A stretch of 64,000 nucleotides of DNA from Microseira wollei NIES-4236 (GCF_020521235.1 NZ_BLAY01000030.1:1-64000), one strand, 5' to 3'; counted from the stretch's first letter, positions 32,877-45,125 are shown. A program made the numbers and translations. Notes: a model not told the origin generated them from the sequence alone.

Positions 32877-35800
32877 ATGACTCAACCACCGAACAGAGAT
32901 GCCATTGAGCAGAAGTCGCCCGTTTTATTGCATAAAGTAGTATCGCTTCTGGGGAAAAAACCTCACTCAAAAGCCTTCCCTGCGAGGGAAGGGGGAGAAA
33001 GACGCCCCTCTGCTTGCAGGAGAGGGGTTGGGGGTGAGGTTTTATTGGCTCTATTGCTCGGTTTTCTCTTGGTATCAGAGTCTGTCCCTGCTACGCCGAG
33101 GCGCATGGGTGCAAGCATTGCCCAACAGCCAGGTGCTACCGGGCAAGAGGCGACTCGCGCTGCTGCCGAACGAGCGTTGCAGGAGGGAACGCAACTATTG
33201 CAGCAAGGAACAGCAGAATCTTTACGACAGGGAATTGAAAAATGGGAAGAGGCACTGCGGCTTTATCGGACGCTGGGGGAGAAGGGATTGGAAGCTTTTA
33301 CCTTGTTGAGCATCGGTAGAGTCTACTCAGATTTAGGAGAGAAACAAAAAGCGCTCGACTACTTCAACCAATCTTTGCCTCTTTGGCGTGCCGTGGGCAG
33401 CAAATCAGGAGTAGCGATTACCCTCTATAGCATCGGTAGAGTCTACGAAGCATTGGGAGAGAAACAGAAAGCACTCGACCACTACAACCAATCCCTGCCC
33501 CTTTTTCGTGCCACCGGGGAAAAAGCAGGAGAAGCGATTACCCTTTACAGTATTGGTGGAGTCTACTACGCATTGGGAGAGCAACAGAAAGCGCTCGACT
33601 ACTTCAACCAATCCCTGCCCGTTTTTCGTGCCACCGCCGACCAAGCTGGGGAAGCAACTACCCTCAGTAACATTGGTGGAATCTACTCCGCATTGGGAGA
33701 GAAACACAAAGCCCTTGACTACTTCAACCAATCCCTGCCCCTTTCTCGTGCGGTGGGCGACAAGGCACAGGAAGCTCGTACCCTCAGTAACATTGGTCGA
33801 GTCTACGACGATTGGGGAGAGAAACAGAAAGCACTCGACTACTTCAACCAATCCCTGCCTCTTGCTCGTGCCGTCGGCGATCGCTTTGGGGAATCTATTA
33901 CCCTCAATAATATCGGTCGAATCTACGACGATTGGGGAGAAAAACAGAAAGCGCTCGACTACTTCAACCAATCCCTGCCTCTTGCTCGTGCCGTCGGCGA
34001 CCAAGCAGGCGTTGCTGTTACCCTCAATAACATCGGTTTAGTATACGACGCATTGGGAGAAAAGCAGAGAGCGCTCGACTACTACAATCAATCCCTGCCC
34101 CTTTCTCGTACCACAGGTGACAAGAGACAGGAAGCCGTTACCCTCAATAACATCAGTCAAGTCTACTCTGCTTTGGGAGAGAAACAGAAAGCGCTCGACT
34201 ACCTCAACCAATCCCTGCCCGTTTTTCGAGCAGTGAGCGATCGCATTGGGGAAGCGACTACCCTCAATAACATCGGTCAAGTGTACTTAGAGTTGGGAGA
34301 GAAACAGAAAGCGCTCGACTATTTCAACCAATCCCTGGCGCTTCGCCGTGCCTTGGGCAACAAGGCTGGGGAAGCAGATAGCCTCAATAACATCGGTGCA
34401 GTCTACTTTGCATTAGGAGAGAAACAGAAAGCGCTCGACTACTACAACCAATCTCTACCTCTTTCTCGTGTCACCGGCAACAAATCAGGAGAAGCTCTTA
34501 CCCTCTCTAATTTCGCCTATCTAGAACGCGACAGAAACAATCTCAACGCAGCACTAACCAACATCGAAGCAGCAATCAAAATAATCGAACAACTCCGCAG
34601 CAAAATCATCAGCCAAGACCTCCGCGCTTCTTACTTTGCCACAGTCCAAGATTATTACAAATTTTACATCGACCTCCTAATGCAATTGCACAAAACCAAC
34701 CCCACCAAAGGTTACGACGCACTAGCATTGCACATATCAGAACGCGCCAGAGCCAGAAGTTTTTTAGAACTGCTCGCCGAATCAGGTGCAGATATTCGTC
34801 AAGGAGTAGATCCCCAATTACTCGCCCAAGAACGCAGTTTACTCCAACAACTTAACGCCGCCGAAGCCACTCGCCTACAACCCCGTCAAGGCAGCGAAGC
34901 CGACTTAAAAGCACTCGAACAAAAAATTGCCACCCTCAGCAACCAACTGCAAGAATTAGAAGCGCAAATTAAACAAAAAAGTCCCCGCTATGCGGCACTG
35001 AAATATCCCGACCCCCTCACCTTGCCACAAATTCAACAACAAGTACTCGATAACGACACCATCTTATTACAATATTCCCTCGGAGATGACCGCAGCTATT
35101 TATGGGCAGTCACAAAAACCGGCATTACCAGTTACGAACTACCCAAACGCGCAGATATAGAAGCCGCAGTTCAAACCTATTTAAAACAAATTAAATCAAA
35201 ATCCCCCAACCCTGAAACCGGAACTCAATTAAGCCAAATCTTACTCGCACCCGTAGCCAATCAACTCGGCAATCAACGCTTATTAATTGTCGGTGACGGA
35301 GTGTTGCAATTAATTCCCTTTGCTGCCTTACCTTTAGGCCAAAATCCCTTAATCGCTCAAAACGAAATAGTCACCCTGCCTTCAGCTTCCAGCATTGCCA
35401 TTCTGCGCCAACAAGTGCAAGGACGCACCCTCGCCCCGAAAGCGATCGCTGCCATAGCAGATCCAGTATTTGAATCAAACGACTCCCGCCTCCAGAACAG
35501 CGCACAAACCCAGGCAGAAAGCAATAATCTTAATGGGATGGCATTGACGCGATCGCTAGATGACTTTGCTTTTGGACGTTCATTTGGTCGCCTACCTCAA
35601 ACCCGCCAAGAAGCCGATGCCATCCTCGCCTTATTCCCCAAAAACGCCCAAAAATCAGCCTTCGATTTCCAGGCTAATCTCGCCACTGCAAACAGCCCCG
35701 ATCTCGCCCAATATCGCATCGTTCATATTGCCACTCACGGACTGTTAAATGAAACTCGCCCAGAATTATCGGGACTGGTATTTTCTTTGTTTGACGAACG

Positions 35801-36197
35801 AGGAAAATCGCAAGAAGGCTTCCTACTAATGAGCGATATTTTCAACTTAGATTTACCGGCAGAATTGGTAGTTTTAAGCGCTTGCGATACCGGATTAGCC
35901 GGAGTCACAACCGATGACACAAAGAAAACTTTGAAAGAAGCTAAACCGGGAGAAGGTATTAGCGGTTTAACCAGAGGATTTATGTATGCCGGAGCAAAGC
36001 GAGTCGTGGTTTCTTTGTGGAGCGTTAGTACGGTAGAAACTTCAGAACTGATGCAAATTTATTACCAAAAGATGCTACGAGCGGGTTTAAATCCCGTGGC
36101 AGCGATGCGCGCCACTCAGTTAGAAATGATTAAGTCTCAACAATGGAAAGCGCCTTATTACTGGGCATCTTTTGTGGTTCAGGGTGAGTGGAGATAA
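32877..36197 (+). CDS. TPR-CHAT protein
   Basis: 1106 residues. An N-terminal hydrophobic segment ([17 protein letters not shown], about 56-72) is a signal or anchor. Ten tandem 40-residue TPR units follow (about 145-545), each close to [16 protein letters not shown]...TLNNIGxVYxxL, coded by 120-bp DNA repeats. A CHAT domain fills the C-terminus (about 830-1106), with catalytic H954 in HIATHG and C1003 in LSACDTG, so it is probably an active caspase-like peptidase. TPR-CHAT proteins are relatives of HetF and of effectors such as TPR-CHAT of type III-E CRISPR systems, but no CRISPR is near. A repeat is inserted in frame near the N-terminus (see 32957-33043). Confidence 0.92.
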   Translation: MTQPPNRDAIEQKSPVLLHKVVSLLGKKPHSKAFPAREGGERRPSACRRGVGGEVLLALLLGFLLVSESVPATPRRMGASIAQQPGATGQEATRAAAERALQEGTQLLQQGTAESLRQGIEKWEEALRLYRTLGEKGLEAFTLLSIGRVYSDLGEKQKALDYFNQSLPLWRAVGSKSGVAITLYSIGRVYEALGEKQKALDHYNQSLPLFRATGEKAGEAITLYSIGGVYYALGEQQKALDYFNQSLPVFRATADQAGEATTLSNIGGIYSALGEKHKALDYFNQSLPLSRAVGDKAQEARTLSNIGRVYDDWGEKQKALDYFNQSLPLARAVGDRFGESITLNNIGRIYDDWGEKQKALDYFNQSLPLARAVGDQAGVAVTLNNIGLVYDALGEKQRALDYYNQSLPLSRTTGDKRQEAVTLNNISQVYSALGEKQKALDYLNQSLPVFRAVSDRIGEATTLNNIGQVYLELGEKQKALDYFNQSLALRRALGNKAGEADSLNNIGAVYFALGEKQKALDYYNQSLPLSRVTGNKSGEALTLSNFAYLERDRNNLNAALTNIEAAIKIIEQLRSKIISQDLRASYFATVQDYYKFYIDLLMQLHKTNPTKGYDALALHISERARARSFLELLAESGADIRQGVDPQLLAQERSLLQQLNAAEATRLQPRQGSEADLKALEQKIATLSNQLQELEAQIKQKSPRYAALKYPDPLTLPQIQQQVLDNDTILLQYSLGDDRSYLWAVTKTGITSYELPKRADIEAAVQTYLKQIKSKSPNPETGTQLSQILLAPVANQLGNQRLLIVGDGVLQLIPFAALPLGQNPLIAQNEIVTLPSASSIAILRQQVQGRTLAPKAIAAIADPVFESNDSRLQNSAQTQAESNNLNGMALTRSLDDFAFGRSFGRLPQTRQEADAILALFPKNAQKSAFDFQANLATANSPDLAQYRIVHIATHGLLNETRPELSGLVFSLFDERGKSQEGFLLMSDIFNLDLPAELVVLSACDTGLAGVTTDDTKKTLKEAKPGEGISGLTRGFMYAGAKRVVVSLWSVSTVETSELMQIYYQKMLRAGLNPVAAMRATQLEMIKSQQWKAPYYWASFVVQGEWR
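32957..33043. repeat. In-frame palindromic repeat inside the TPR-CHAT gene
   Basis: 87 bases flanked by AAAACCTCAC and GTGAGGTTTT. Inside are CTTCCCTGCGAGGGAAG and CCCCTCTGCTTGCAGGAGAGGGG hairpins. Its length is a multiple of three and it adds 29 residues ([13 protein letters not shown], then [10 protein letters not shown]) before the hydrophobic segment. Confidence 0.85.
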
Positions 36198-36393
36198 ACA
36201 TTGCTACTTACTTATAAACTTCATATAAACCCGGTTGTTTGGCGTAAGATCGTGTGGGGTTAATTGCCGATAGCTGAAATCGAAAAACCTAAGCGGGAAA
36301 TTTTGTATTAGGTGTGGCGGATAGGCAAGCTGCGAAATCAGAGTGACCGTCTGTTATATCAAATCCGGTTGCATCGGAATGATTAACATTGTT

Positions 36394-36459
36394 TGTAGGG
36401 GCACGGCGGCAGAAAACCTGCGAGTTAACGGCAAAGCTTATTTATGCCGTGCCCCTACA
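36394..36459. repeat. TGTAGGGGCACGGC hairpin element
   Basis: TGTAGGGGCACGGC pairs with GCCGTGCCCCTACA, a 14-bp perfect stem. It is the same family as the tandem at 1-241. Confidence 0.88.
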
Positions 36460-36515
36460 AAGATCGTTGATACCATTGAAAATTTCTCTAATTCCGATGC
36501 AACGGTCAACGATAT

Positions 36516-36631
36516 TATAGCGGATTGCACTCGAATGAGGTACACCTTCGTTTGTGTAGCGGCACCCTTAAGGGTGCCGCTACACAAACGAAGCGATAAC
36601 GCTTTCCCTCACGCGGCTGCAAGCCGCTGTA
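36516..36631. repeat. Core-swapped palindromic element, copy 2
   Basis: The arms are those of 16633-16753, in reverse orientation. The centre is a perfect 46-bp palindrome (36547-36592) with half TTTGTGTAGCGGCACCCTT, unlike the core in copy 1. The core sequence also occurs in part at 47806-47845. Confidence 0.88.
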
Positions 36632-36668
36632 TATCAGCCATCATATTTACTTGCTAAAATCTCAAGTA

Positions 36669-36758
36669 CAGGACTTACGCAACGCCTCTAGATGTAGGGG
36701 CAACCACGGGGGATTGCCCCTACAAAACACTATTTATGGACGAGCTGCGTAAGTCCTG
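36669..36758. mobile_element. Miniature element with nested hairpin, AGGACTTACGCA family
   Basis: Ends CAGGACTTACGCA and TGCGTAAGTCCTG, perfect over 13 bases. It is flanked by the direct repeat AAGTA (36664-36668 and 36759-36763), a 5-bp target duplication. Inside is a TGTAGGGGCAA/TTGCCCCTACA hairpin of another family, so one element sits inside another. Confidence 0.85.
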
Positions 36759-36794
36759 AAGTAGATGTATCCAGGATACAAAAAGCTATTAACT

Positions 36795-37121
36795 ATGACA
36801 CTCAAAGAATTAGAAAAACAACTCCTGGCTTTAACGCCAGCCGAAAAAGCACTGGCAATAGAACTATTAGCCAAAAGTTTAAGTAACACTTGGCAAGGAA
36901 TCGAAAAAACTCCCGGTGTCTGCGGTGGCGATGCCCGGATTGCCGGAACTCGCATCCCTGTTTGGGTACTGGTGAACGCTCGTCGTTTAGGAATCGCCGA
37001 AGCAGAACTATTATATGACTACCCAACTATATCAGCTGCTGACTTAGCAAATGCTTGGGCTTATGCTGAGGCATATCCTGATGAAATTGAAATAGCAATC
37101 AAAAACAATGAGGAAGATTAA
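36795..37121 (+). CDS. DUF433 antitoxin-like protein
   Basis: 108 residues from the ATG at 36795 (MTLKELEKQLLALTPAEK). An ATG at 36765 adds ten residues. The DUF433 block GVCGGDARIAGTRIPVWVLV and the helix-turn-helix-like AEAELLYDYPTISAADLANA are clear. DUF433 proteins pair with DUF5615 PIN-like proteins as presumed toxin-antitoxin modules, and the next gene starts 3 bases later. Confidence 0.88.
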   Translation: MTLKELEKQLLALTPAEKALAIELLAKSLSNTWQGIEKTPGVCGGDARIAGTRIPVWVLVNARRLGIAEAELLYDYPTISAADLANAWAYAEAYPDEIEIAIKNNEED

Positions 37122-37124
37122 CAG

Positions 37125-37466
37125 ATGGCGCGTCTTTATGCAGACGAACAATTCCCAAAGCGGGTAGTAGAATTGCTACGAAATTTAGGTCACGATGTTC
37201 TAACAGTACAGGAAGCAGGAAAAGCAAATCTTAAAATTCCTGACGAAGAAGTGTTAGCCTTTGCTGTGAGCGAACAACGGGCAGTTTTGACTTTAAATCG
37301 GCAAGATTTCTTCCGACTTCACCGCTTACAACCAGAACATTTTGGTATCATCGCCTGCAAAGACGATCAAGAGCGGGAAAGAATGGCGACGCGCATTAAC
37401 GAAGCTATTTCTGCATTTGAAACCTTAAGAGGAAATCTGATTCGAGTCAACCGTCCCCAGGGATAA
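37125..37466 (+). CDS. DUF5615 PIN-like protein
   Basis: 113 residues. Acidic PIN-like residues are in LYADEQFPKRV, KIPDEEVLAFA and TLNRQDFFRLH. DUF5615 proteins are Mut7-C/PIN-like and are the likely toxins of DUF433 pairs, probably RNases. It is the second gene of the pair. Confidence 0.88.
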   Translation: MARLYADEQFPKRVVELLRNLGHDVLTVQEAGKANLKIPDEEVLAFAVSEQRAVLTLNRQDFFRLHRLQPEHFGIIACKDDQERERMATRINEAISAFETLRGNLIRVNRPQG

Positions 37467-37489
37467 ACAGCAAACTCGCCCTCCCCCTC

Positions 37490-37532
37490 TCTCCTCTTCC
37501 TTCGCGTTCTTCGCGTCTTCGCGGTTCAAATT
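37490..37532. repeat. Reversed GAACCGC-GAAGACGC repeat
   Basis: CTTCCTTCGCGTTCTTCGCG and TCTTCGCGGTTC, the reverse complement of the motif at 62736-62775. It lies between the DUF5615 gene and crtP. Confidence 0.8.
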
Positions 37533-37614
37533 CTTAAGATCTCTGACGCCCTGCGAAAAAATGTAACAACATGTAAAGTATAATCAGAAATCGGAAAACG
37601 CTTGTCACGAGTAG

Positions 37615-39988
<2,374 letters not shown>

Positions 39989-39993
39989 CATAC

Positions 39994-40023
39994 GCCCACA
40001 CTGTTTTCAGGTACAGTGTGGGC
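39994..40023 (+). terminator. Hairpin after crtB
   Basis: GCCCACACTGT pairs with ACAGTGTGGGC around TTTCAGGT, an 11-bp stem six bases after the stop. There is no T-run, so it may be a weak terminator or a 3' stabiliser. Confidence 0.6.
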
Positions 40024-40068
40024 TGCCAACAACCCAATGATGGTAATTGGTAATTGGTCATTGGATTC

Positions 40069-40179
40069 ATTGCTAATAGCTAATCGCTAATGGCTGCTCT
40101 TTTGGCAATTGAAAAGCTCGCAATTAGCAAGCGAGCAATTAGCCATCCATACACTACCGATCTCTCGCGCACATGATAT
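40069..40179. mobile_element. ATATCATGTCC element, left end missing
   Basis: Nearly identical to the 18340-18448 part of the element at 18320-18448 (GGCTGCTCTTTTGGCAATTG, AAAAGCTCGCAATTAGC), ending CACATGATAT. The left terminal repeat is absent; TTGGATTCAT stands in its place. Confidence 0.82.
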
Positions 40180-40186
40180 GAGTTGC

Positions 40187-40615
40187 TTATCCAACTACTT
40201 GTTGCTTCAAGTATTCAAACTGTCTGGCGATCTCTCGCCGACTATCCGCTGTGAGTAAATAGCGGTAAACAAACCACACCGAGTAGCAAATACCGATGAG
40301 TTCAAAGGTAGAACCTATTAGCGGTATATCGTTGAGCGCGTCCAGGATGCCGATAATTAGCCGCAGGGCGACGAGCGCTGCCAAAATTAGACCAATATTG
40401 GTAATCGGGCGTTGGTTTTGCTGGAAGAACCTACCCAAATAATCGGGTAGTTGCGCCAAGAAATCTTTGATTTGCTGACTTATACGCTGCCATTGATAGC
40501 CAGCTGGCGATTGAGTTGCAGGAGGTAGAAGAGCGACGGCGTTTGCTTCCGATGACTCTAACAACCTTTCTTCAGACTTGGTATCGACTTCGGAGTATTG
40601 CAATTGGGCGTCCAT
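40187..40615 (-). CDS. CAAD-domain (CURT1-like) thylakoid protein
   Basis: 142 residues. A disordered N-terminal part (1-45) is followed by a helix, two membrane segments (about 72-92 and 97-117) and a C-terminal amphipathic helix (SRREIARQFEYLKQQV). This is the CAAD/CURT1 layout. CURT1 proteins bend thylakoid membranes at grana margins, and CurT shapes thylakoids in Synechocystis. The gene is divergent from nadA. Confidence 0.88.
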   Translation of the reverse strand: MDAQLQYSEVDTKSEERLLESSEANAVALLPPATQSPAGYQWQRISQQIKDFLAQLPDYLGRFFQQNQRPITNIGLILAALVALRLIIGILDALNDIPLIGSTFELIGICYSVWFVYRYLLTADSRREIARQFEYLKQQVVG

Positions 40616-40840
40616 AGTTTTAGTTCTTAGCTAAACAATCTTTTTTATCAAGCTAACGAGTTACAGCCCCAATTAAATCAATCTTTAGCGAGAAATCAAA
40701 AACGTTTCGGATATTCCCATCAGGCGATTCGCGCGCCTTCGCCAACGCTACTGCTGGAATCCGCCACACCCACGCCCCACTTTTGGTAAAAAATACTATA
40801 ATTACCTTAACACCTTCTGAAATCCAACAACTCAAAGCTT

Positions 40841-41815
40841 GTGTTTACGACCGCACTTCAAGCGCCACACCTCACCCACACCCCCGAAGAGCCCTACGAC
40901 CTATTTGAGGCGATCCAAGAGCTTAAAAAAAAGCTAAACGCCGTAATCTTGGCGCATTATTACCAAGACTCGGATATTCAGGATATTGCAGACTTTATCG
41001 GCGATTCTTTAGAGCTTTCGCGCAAAGCTGCCAGCAACGATGCCGATGTCATCGTCTTTGCAGGGGTTCACTTTATGGCGGAAACCGCCAAAATCCTCAC
41101 CCCGGATAAACTGGTACTTTTACCAGATTTAAACGCGGGTTGTTCCCTAGCAGATACTTGTCCCGCCGACGAATTTGCCGCATTTAAAGCCGCGCATCCC
41201 AATCATCTGGTAATCTCATATATCAACTGCTCGGCTGCGGTTAAAGCCATGAGCGATATTATCTGCACCAGTTCCAACGCGGTGAAAATTGTCCGCCAGA
41301 TACCAGAAAATCAACCGATTATTTTTGGCCCCGATCGAAATTTGGGGCGGTATGTAATCGAACAAACAGGACGAGACATGGTACTGTGGCAGGGAGCTTG
41401 TATTGTACATGAAAACTTCTCGGAAAAGAAGATTGTCCAGTTAAAAATCGCACACCCGGAAGCGGAAATAATTGCACATCCAGAATGCGAACCCCCTGTA
41501 TTGCGTCACGCTGACTACATCGGTTCCACGGCTGCTTTGCTAAAGTACGTTCAAGCGAGTGCTAGTCAAGCTTTTATTGTAGCGACCGAACCTGGTATTA
41601 TTCACCAAATGGAAAAACGGGAACCGCACAAACGCTTCATTCCCGCGCCTCCGACGAATAGCTGTGCTTGTAACGAGTGTCCTTACATGCGGTTAAATAC
41701 CTTGGAAAAGCTTTATTTTGCCATGAAAAATCGCGCTCCAGAGATTACTTTACCAGAAGATATCCAGGAAGCAGCACTGCGACCGATTCAACGAATGTTG
41801 GAAATGAGCGCATGA
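40841..41815 (+). CDS. nadA: Quinolinate synthase A
   Basis: 324 residues, starting at GTG. The 4Fe-4S ligands are C101 (AGCSLADTC), C187 (WQGACIVHE) and one of C275/C277/C280 ([11 protein letters not shown]). [20 protein letters not shown] and the HPECEPPV block are typical. It condenses iminoaspartate with dihydroxyacetone phosphate in NAD synthesis. There is no nadB or nadC nearby. Confidence 0.96.
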   Translation: MFTTALQAPHLTHTPEEPYDLFEAIQELKKKLNAVILAHYYQDSDIQDIADFIGDSLELSRKAASNDADVIVFAGVHFMAETAKILTPDKLVLLPDLNAGCSLADTCPADEFAAFKAAHPNHLVISYINCSAAVKAMSDIICTSSNAVKIVRQIPENQPIIFGPDRNLGRYVIEQTGRDMVLWQGACIVHENFSEKKIVQLKIAHPEAEIIAHPECEPPVLRHADYIGSTAALLKYVQASASQAFIVATEPGIIHQMEKREPHKRFIPAPPTNSCACNECPYMRLNTLEKLYFAMKNRAPEITLPEDIQEAALRPIQRMLEMSA

Positions 41816-41818
41816 GGA

Positions 41819-41886
41819 ATTTTAGATTTTAGATTTTAGATTTTAGATTGGGATAAAAACATCCATCTAAAATCTAAAATCAACAA
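41819..41886. repeat. Heptamer repeats (TTTTAGA type)
   Basis: Four TTTTAGA units and, after GGGATAAAAACATCCA, reversed CTAAAATCTAAAATC. It fills the gap between nadA and the next gene, and can form a hairpin. Confidence 0.85.
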
Positions 41887-41887
41887 T

Positions 41888-42496
41888 ATGAGTAGAGAAC
41901 GCCTAATTATTTTTACCCGCTATCCAGAACCAGGAAAAGCCAAAACGCGACTAATTCCAGTTTTGGGTGCTGAAGGTGCTGCCAACTTGCATCGCCAGAT
42001 GACTGAATATACAATTAGCCAGGTAAGACAACTGCAAACTGAGCATTTTGTCTCAATAGAAGTGTATTTTACAGGAAGCGATCGCGCAGCTTTCCAAAAC
42101 TGGCTAGGCTCGGATCTAATTTATCACTCCCAAGGGGAAGGCGATCTAGGCTCTAGAATGGCACAAGCATTTGAAGCCGCTTTCACCAGCGGCATCGATT
42201 CTGCTATTATTATCGGTACGGATTGCCCCAGCCTGAACTCAGAGTTAATCGCAGAAGCGTTTCAAAAGCTTGACCAAAACGATTTAGTACTTGGTCCAGC
42301 AACCGATGGGGGTTATTATCTAATTGGCTTGCGTCGGTTAATTCCCGAACTGTTTGTAGGAATTAATTGGGGAACCTCTGAGGTATTTCAAAAAACAGTA
42401 GAAATTGCCAATAATTTAAAATTAGCTGTCGCTTACCTAACTTTCCTTTCCGATATTGACCGTCCGGAAGATCTGGCAAAATTAGGTAATGGGTAA
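41888..42496 (+). CDS. TIGR04282-type arsenosugar glycosyltransferase (DUF2064)
   Basis: 202 residues, GT-A-like. RLIIFTRYPEPGKAKTRLIP is the nucleotide-binding start, IIGTDCPSLN carries the acidic pair, and LGPATDGGYYLIGL is the DUF2064 signature. Members sit beside TIGR04283 glycosyltransferases and ArsM or radical SAM genes in arsenosugar clusters. No arsM gene is in this window, so the role is inferred from the pairing. Confidence 0.88.
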   Translation: MSRERLIIFTRYPEPGKAKTRLIPVLGAEGAANLHRQMTEYTISQVRQLQTEHFVSIEVYFTGSDRAAFQNWLGSDLIYHSQGEGDLGSRMAQAFEAAFTSGIDSAIIIGTDCPSLNSELIAEAFQKLDQNDLVLGPATDGGYYLIGLRRLIPELFVGINWGTSEVFQKTVEIANNLKLAVAYLTFLSDIDRPEDLAKLGNG

Positions 42497-42548
42497 TGGG
42501 GTAAAAAAAAATAGCAATTAGCAAGCAATTAGCAATAAATTATTTGAT

Positions 42549-43244
42549 ATGCTAAAGGAAATAATTTCTATTATTATTCCGGTTTTAAATGAAGCCAGCA
42601 CAATTAACAAAACCTTAGCTAGTATTAAAAAAGCCTCAAATATAGAAATTATTGTCGTAGATGGGGGAAGTGAGGACGAAACAGTTGCGCTCGCTCAATC
42701 CTTGGGCATAAAAGTATTATTTTCACCCCCAGGACGTGCAACGCAAATGAACCGCGGTGCAGCTGCTGCAACGGGGGATATTTTGCTATTTCTGCACGCA
42801 GATACCCGATTACCAAATAATTTCGATACCAGCGTTCGCCAAAGCTTACAAATCCAAAAAACCATCGCCGGTGCATTTGAATTAAAGATTGATAGCGACA
42901 TACCTTCCCTACGTATAGTTGAGAAAATGGTGAACGTGCGATCGCGCTATTTACAAATGCCTTATGGCGACCAAGCAATCTTTTTAAAAGCCACAGTATT
43001 TAACCAAATCGGTGGCTTTCCCAACCTGCCAATAATGGAAGATTTTGAATTAGTCCGCCGCCTCCAACCTTTAGGAAAAATAGAGATTGTACCCGCTCCC
43101 GTGGTAACATCAGGAAGACGATGGCAGAAACTGGGAGTCTTAAAAACAACTCTAATTAACCAATTGATTATTCTTGGCTATTTTCTAGGAATTCCTCCGG
43201 ATCAACTCGCTCAGTGGTATAGAATAAAACACAAAAGTCATTAG
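42549..43244 (+). CDS. TIGR04283-type arsenosugar glycosyltransferase (GT2)
   Basis: 231 residues. The GT2 fold shows IISIIIPVLNEASTINKTL, IVVDGGSEDETV and FLHADTRLP (the DxD-like metal motif), with PYGDQAIFLK and MEDFELVRRL as the acceptor region. It follows the TIGR04282 gene by 52 bases containing GCAATTAGCAA repeats. Confidence 0.88.
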   Translation: MLKEIISIIIPVLNEASTINKTLASIKKASNIEIIVVDGGSEDETVALAQSLGIKVLFSPPGRATQMNRGAAAATGDILLFLHADTRLPNNFDTSVRQSLQIQKTIAGAFELKIDSDIPSLRIVEKMVNVRSRYLQMPYGDQAIFLKATVFNQIGGFPNLPIMEDFELVRRLQPLGKIEIVPAPVVTSGRRWQKLGVLKTTLINQLIILGYFLGIPPDQLAQWYRIKHKSH

Positions 43245-43309
43245 TAACGGCTTTACTCCCTTCTCGCCGCAACATTACCTATCTTCTTCTTTCTTCTTCT
43301 TCTTTCTTC

Positions 43310-43342
43310 TTCCTTCGCGTTCTTCGCGTCTTCGCGGTTCAA
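43310..43342. repeat. Reversed GAACCGC-GAAGACGC repeat with TTCTTC tract
   Basis: CTTCGCGTTCTTCGCGTCTT then CGCGGTTCAATAAG, preceded by TTCTTCTTTCTTC tracts from 43272. It is the same family as at 23320 and 62736. Confidence 0.8.
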
Positions 43343-43426
43343 TAAGAAAAGTTATAGACAAAGCGAGGACTCTTGTCCTGACTACAAACTGCTATAATAC
43401 ATGCACTTAGTGGCATAGAATTGATT

Positions 43427-44911
43427 ATGGTACAAGCTCCTGCAAGAACCGCAACAGACTTAGCCGCTCTAGCAATCGCTCTAATTGAGAAAGCTGGATG
43501 CGAATACGGAGATGTGAGAATTTGCACGTATCATACACAAAATTTAACAGCGCGGGATCGCTCCCTATCCAACTTATCAGATCAAGTCAGTTCCGGTTTT
43601 GCCGTCCGAGTATTGCTAGACGGCGCGTGGGGATTCGCCGCCAGTCCTCATAAAACCCCCGCCGAAGTTGAACGCATCGTTGATTTAGCAGTAGAAATCG
43701 CCAAAGCGAGTCGCCTCACCCAGCAAAAAAAAGTACAGTTAGTACCAGTAGACGCTTATCAAAATACCTACATCACCCCCATCGAAATTGACCCCTTTAC
43801 AATCCCAATTACCGAAAAAGCCGAATTACTCTTAAATATCAACGATCGACTGCTCAGTTATGGCGATAAAGGCATCAAAAAAGCTTATTCCTACCTGCAA
43901 TTTACCCGCGAAGATAAACTATTTGCCTCCACAGTCGGGTCGGTAATCCACCAAACAATATATCGCAGTTTGCCTGGATTTGGTTGTACGGCGATCGCCA
44001 ACGGAGACGCGCAAAGTCGCAACTACGAACGTCCCCCCTTAAATCTAGGCTACGAACATATTAATCCAGCAGACTTATTGGCTCAAATAGACCGAGTAGC
44101 AGAAGAAGCAATCGAAAAAGTAAACGCACCAGAAGCACCATCTGGAATCAAAACAACGTTAATTTTAAAACCAACAAACCTATGGCTAACTATCCACGAA
44201 TCCGTCGGACATCCCACAGAATTAGACCGCGTATACGGGTATGAAGCAAACTTTGCCGGGACAAGTTTTGCCACAACAGACAAATTGAACAAATTGCAAT
44301 ATGGCGCACCTTGGATCAATTTTAAATGCGATCGCACCCAACCAGGCAGCCGCAGTACCGTCGCCTACGACGACGAAGGCGTCCCCGCACAAACTTGGTA
44401 CATTGTCAAAGACGGCATCTTAGTAGATTATCTCACCGACCGCGAAACAGCTTACCGCCTCGGACGACCCAGCAGCAACGGATGCGCCTACGCCGATAGT
44501 TGGTCAAGCACTCCAATGGTACGCATTCCCAACTTAGGATTAGAACCAGGAAAAGAAGGGGATTCCCACACCGCCACATTAGAAGAAATGATCGCCGACA
44601 CCGAAGAAGGCATATTAATCGACGGTACAGGCAGTTTTTCCATCGATCAGCAGCGGCGCAATTTCCAATTCGGCGGCGATGCCTTTTGGAAAGTAGAAAA
44701 AGGCAAAATAGTCGGAATGCTAAAAGATGTCACATATCACTCAATGACCACCGATTTTTGGAATAGCGTCGATGCAATTGGACCCGCCAGCGAACTGCAA
44801 AAATACGGAACGCATATGTGCGGCAAAGGAGAACCCATGCAAGTCGCACAAATGACCCACGCCTGCGTCCCCGCGCGCATCCGCAACATTCAAATAGGAA
44901 GCGCATCATAG
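43427..44911 (+). CDS. tldD: TldD-type metalloprotease subunit
   Basis: 494 residues from the ATG at 43427. The zinc motif HESVGHPTELD has H257, E258 and H262, the active-subunit signature. The C-terminal blocks SSTPMVRIPNLGLEPG and GSFSIDQQRRNFQFGG match TldD. With TldE it forms a heterodimer that trims peptides, as in microcin B17 and CcdA processing in E. coli. The partner follows at 45126. Confidence 0.94.
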   Translation: MVQAPARTATDLAALAIALIEKAGCEYGDVRICTYHTQNLTARDRSLSNLSDQVSSGFAVRVLLDGAWGFAASPHKTPAEVERIVDLAVEIAKASRLTQQKKVQLVPVDAYQNTYITPIEIDPFTIPITEKAELLLNINDRLLSYGDKGIKKAYSYLQFTREDKLFASTVGSVIHQTIYRSLPGFGCTAIANGDAQSRNYERPPLNLGYEHINPADLLAQIDRVAEEAIEKVNAPEAPSGIKTTLILKPTNLWLTIHESVGHPTELDRVYGYEANFAGTSFATTDKLNKLQYGAPWINFKCDRTQPGSRSTVAYDDEGVPAQTWYIVKDGILVDYLTDRETAYRLGRPSSNGCAYADSWSSTPMVRIPNLGLEPGKEGDSHTATLEEMIADTEEGILIDGTGSFSIDQQRRNFQFGGDAFWKVEKGKIVGMLKDVTYHSMTTDFWNSVDAIGPASELQKYGTHMCGKGEPMQVAQMTHACVPARIRNIQIGSAS

Positions 44912-45125
44912 GGAATTTTAGCGCGTTCCCAGGCTCCTGCCTGGGAACGCAGATTTTAGATTGGTTGACGCAGAAAACCGCATCTCATCTACCATCTCTC
45001 TCTACTCTTCCCTCTGCGTCCTCTGCGGTTCAATTAAATAGTCTTCAAATCCAAGAAGAATCCACAACTCTAAAATCGTAAATCCTGCCAAATTACAGAA
45101 TCGTTGCCACAACTACCACCTGAAA
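44912..45125. other. tldD-tldE gap with repeats
   Basis: 214 bases. GCGTTCCCAGGC and GCCTGGGAACGC form an inverted repeat (44929-44952), and the reversed GAACCGC-type repeat lies at 45005-45036 (CTCTGCGTCCTCTGCGGTTC). Confidence 0.65.

Larger units (their letters stand above)
36198..36794. other. Gap with three distinct hairpin elements
   Basis: About 600 bases without a gene between the TPR-CHAT gene and a toxin-antitoxin module. It contains elements at 36394-36459, 36516-36631 and 36669-36758, listed separately. Confidence 0.7.

Noticed and set aside
33405-34004. Minus-strand frame of 199 codons inside the TPR-CHAT gene
   Set aside because: It is the reverse reading of the 120-bp TPR repeats, with repeats every 40 codons at the same phase, and is not a separate gene.
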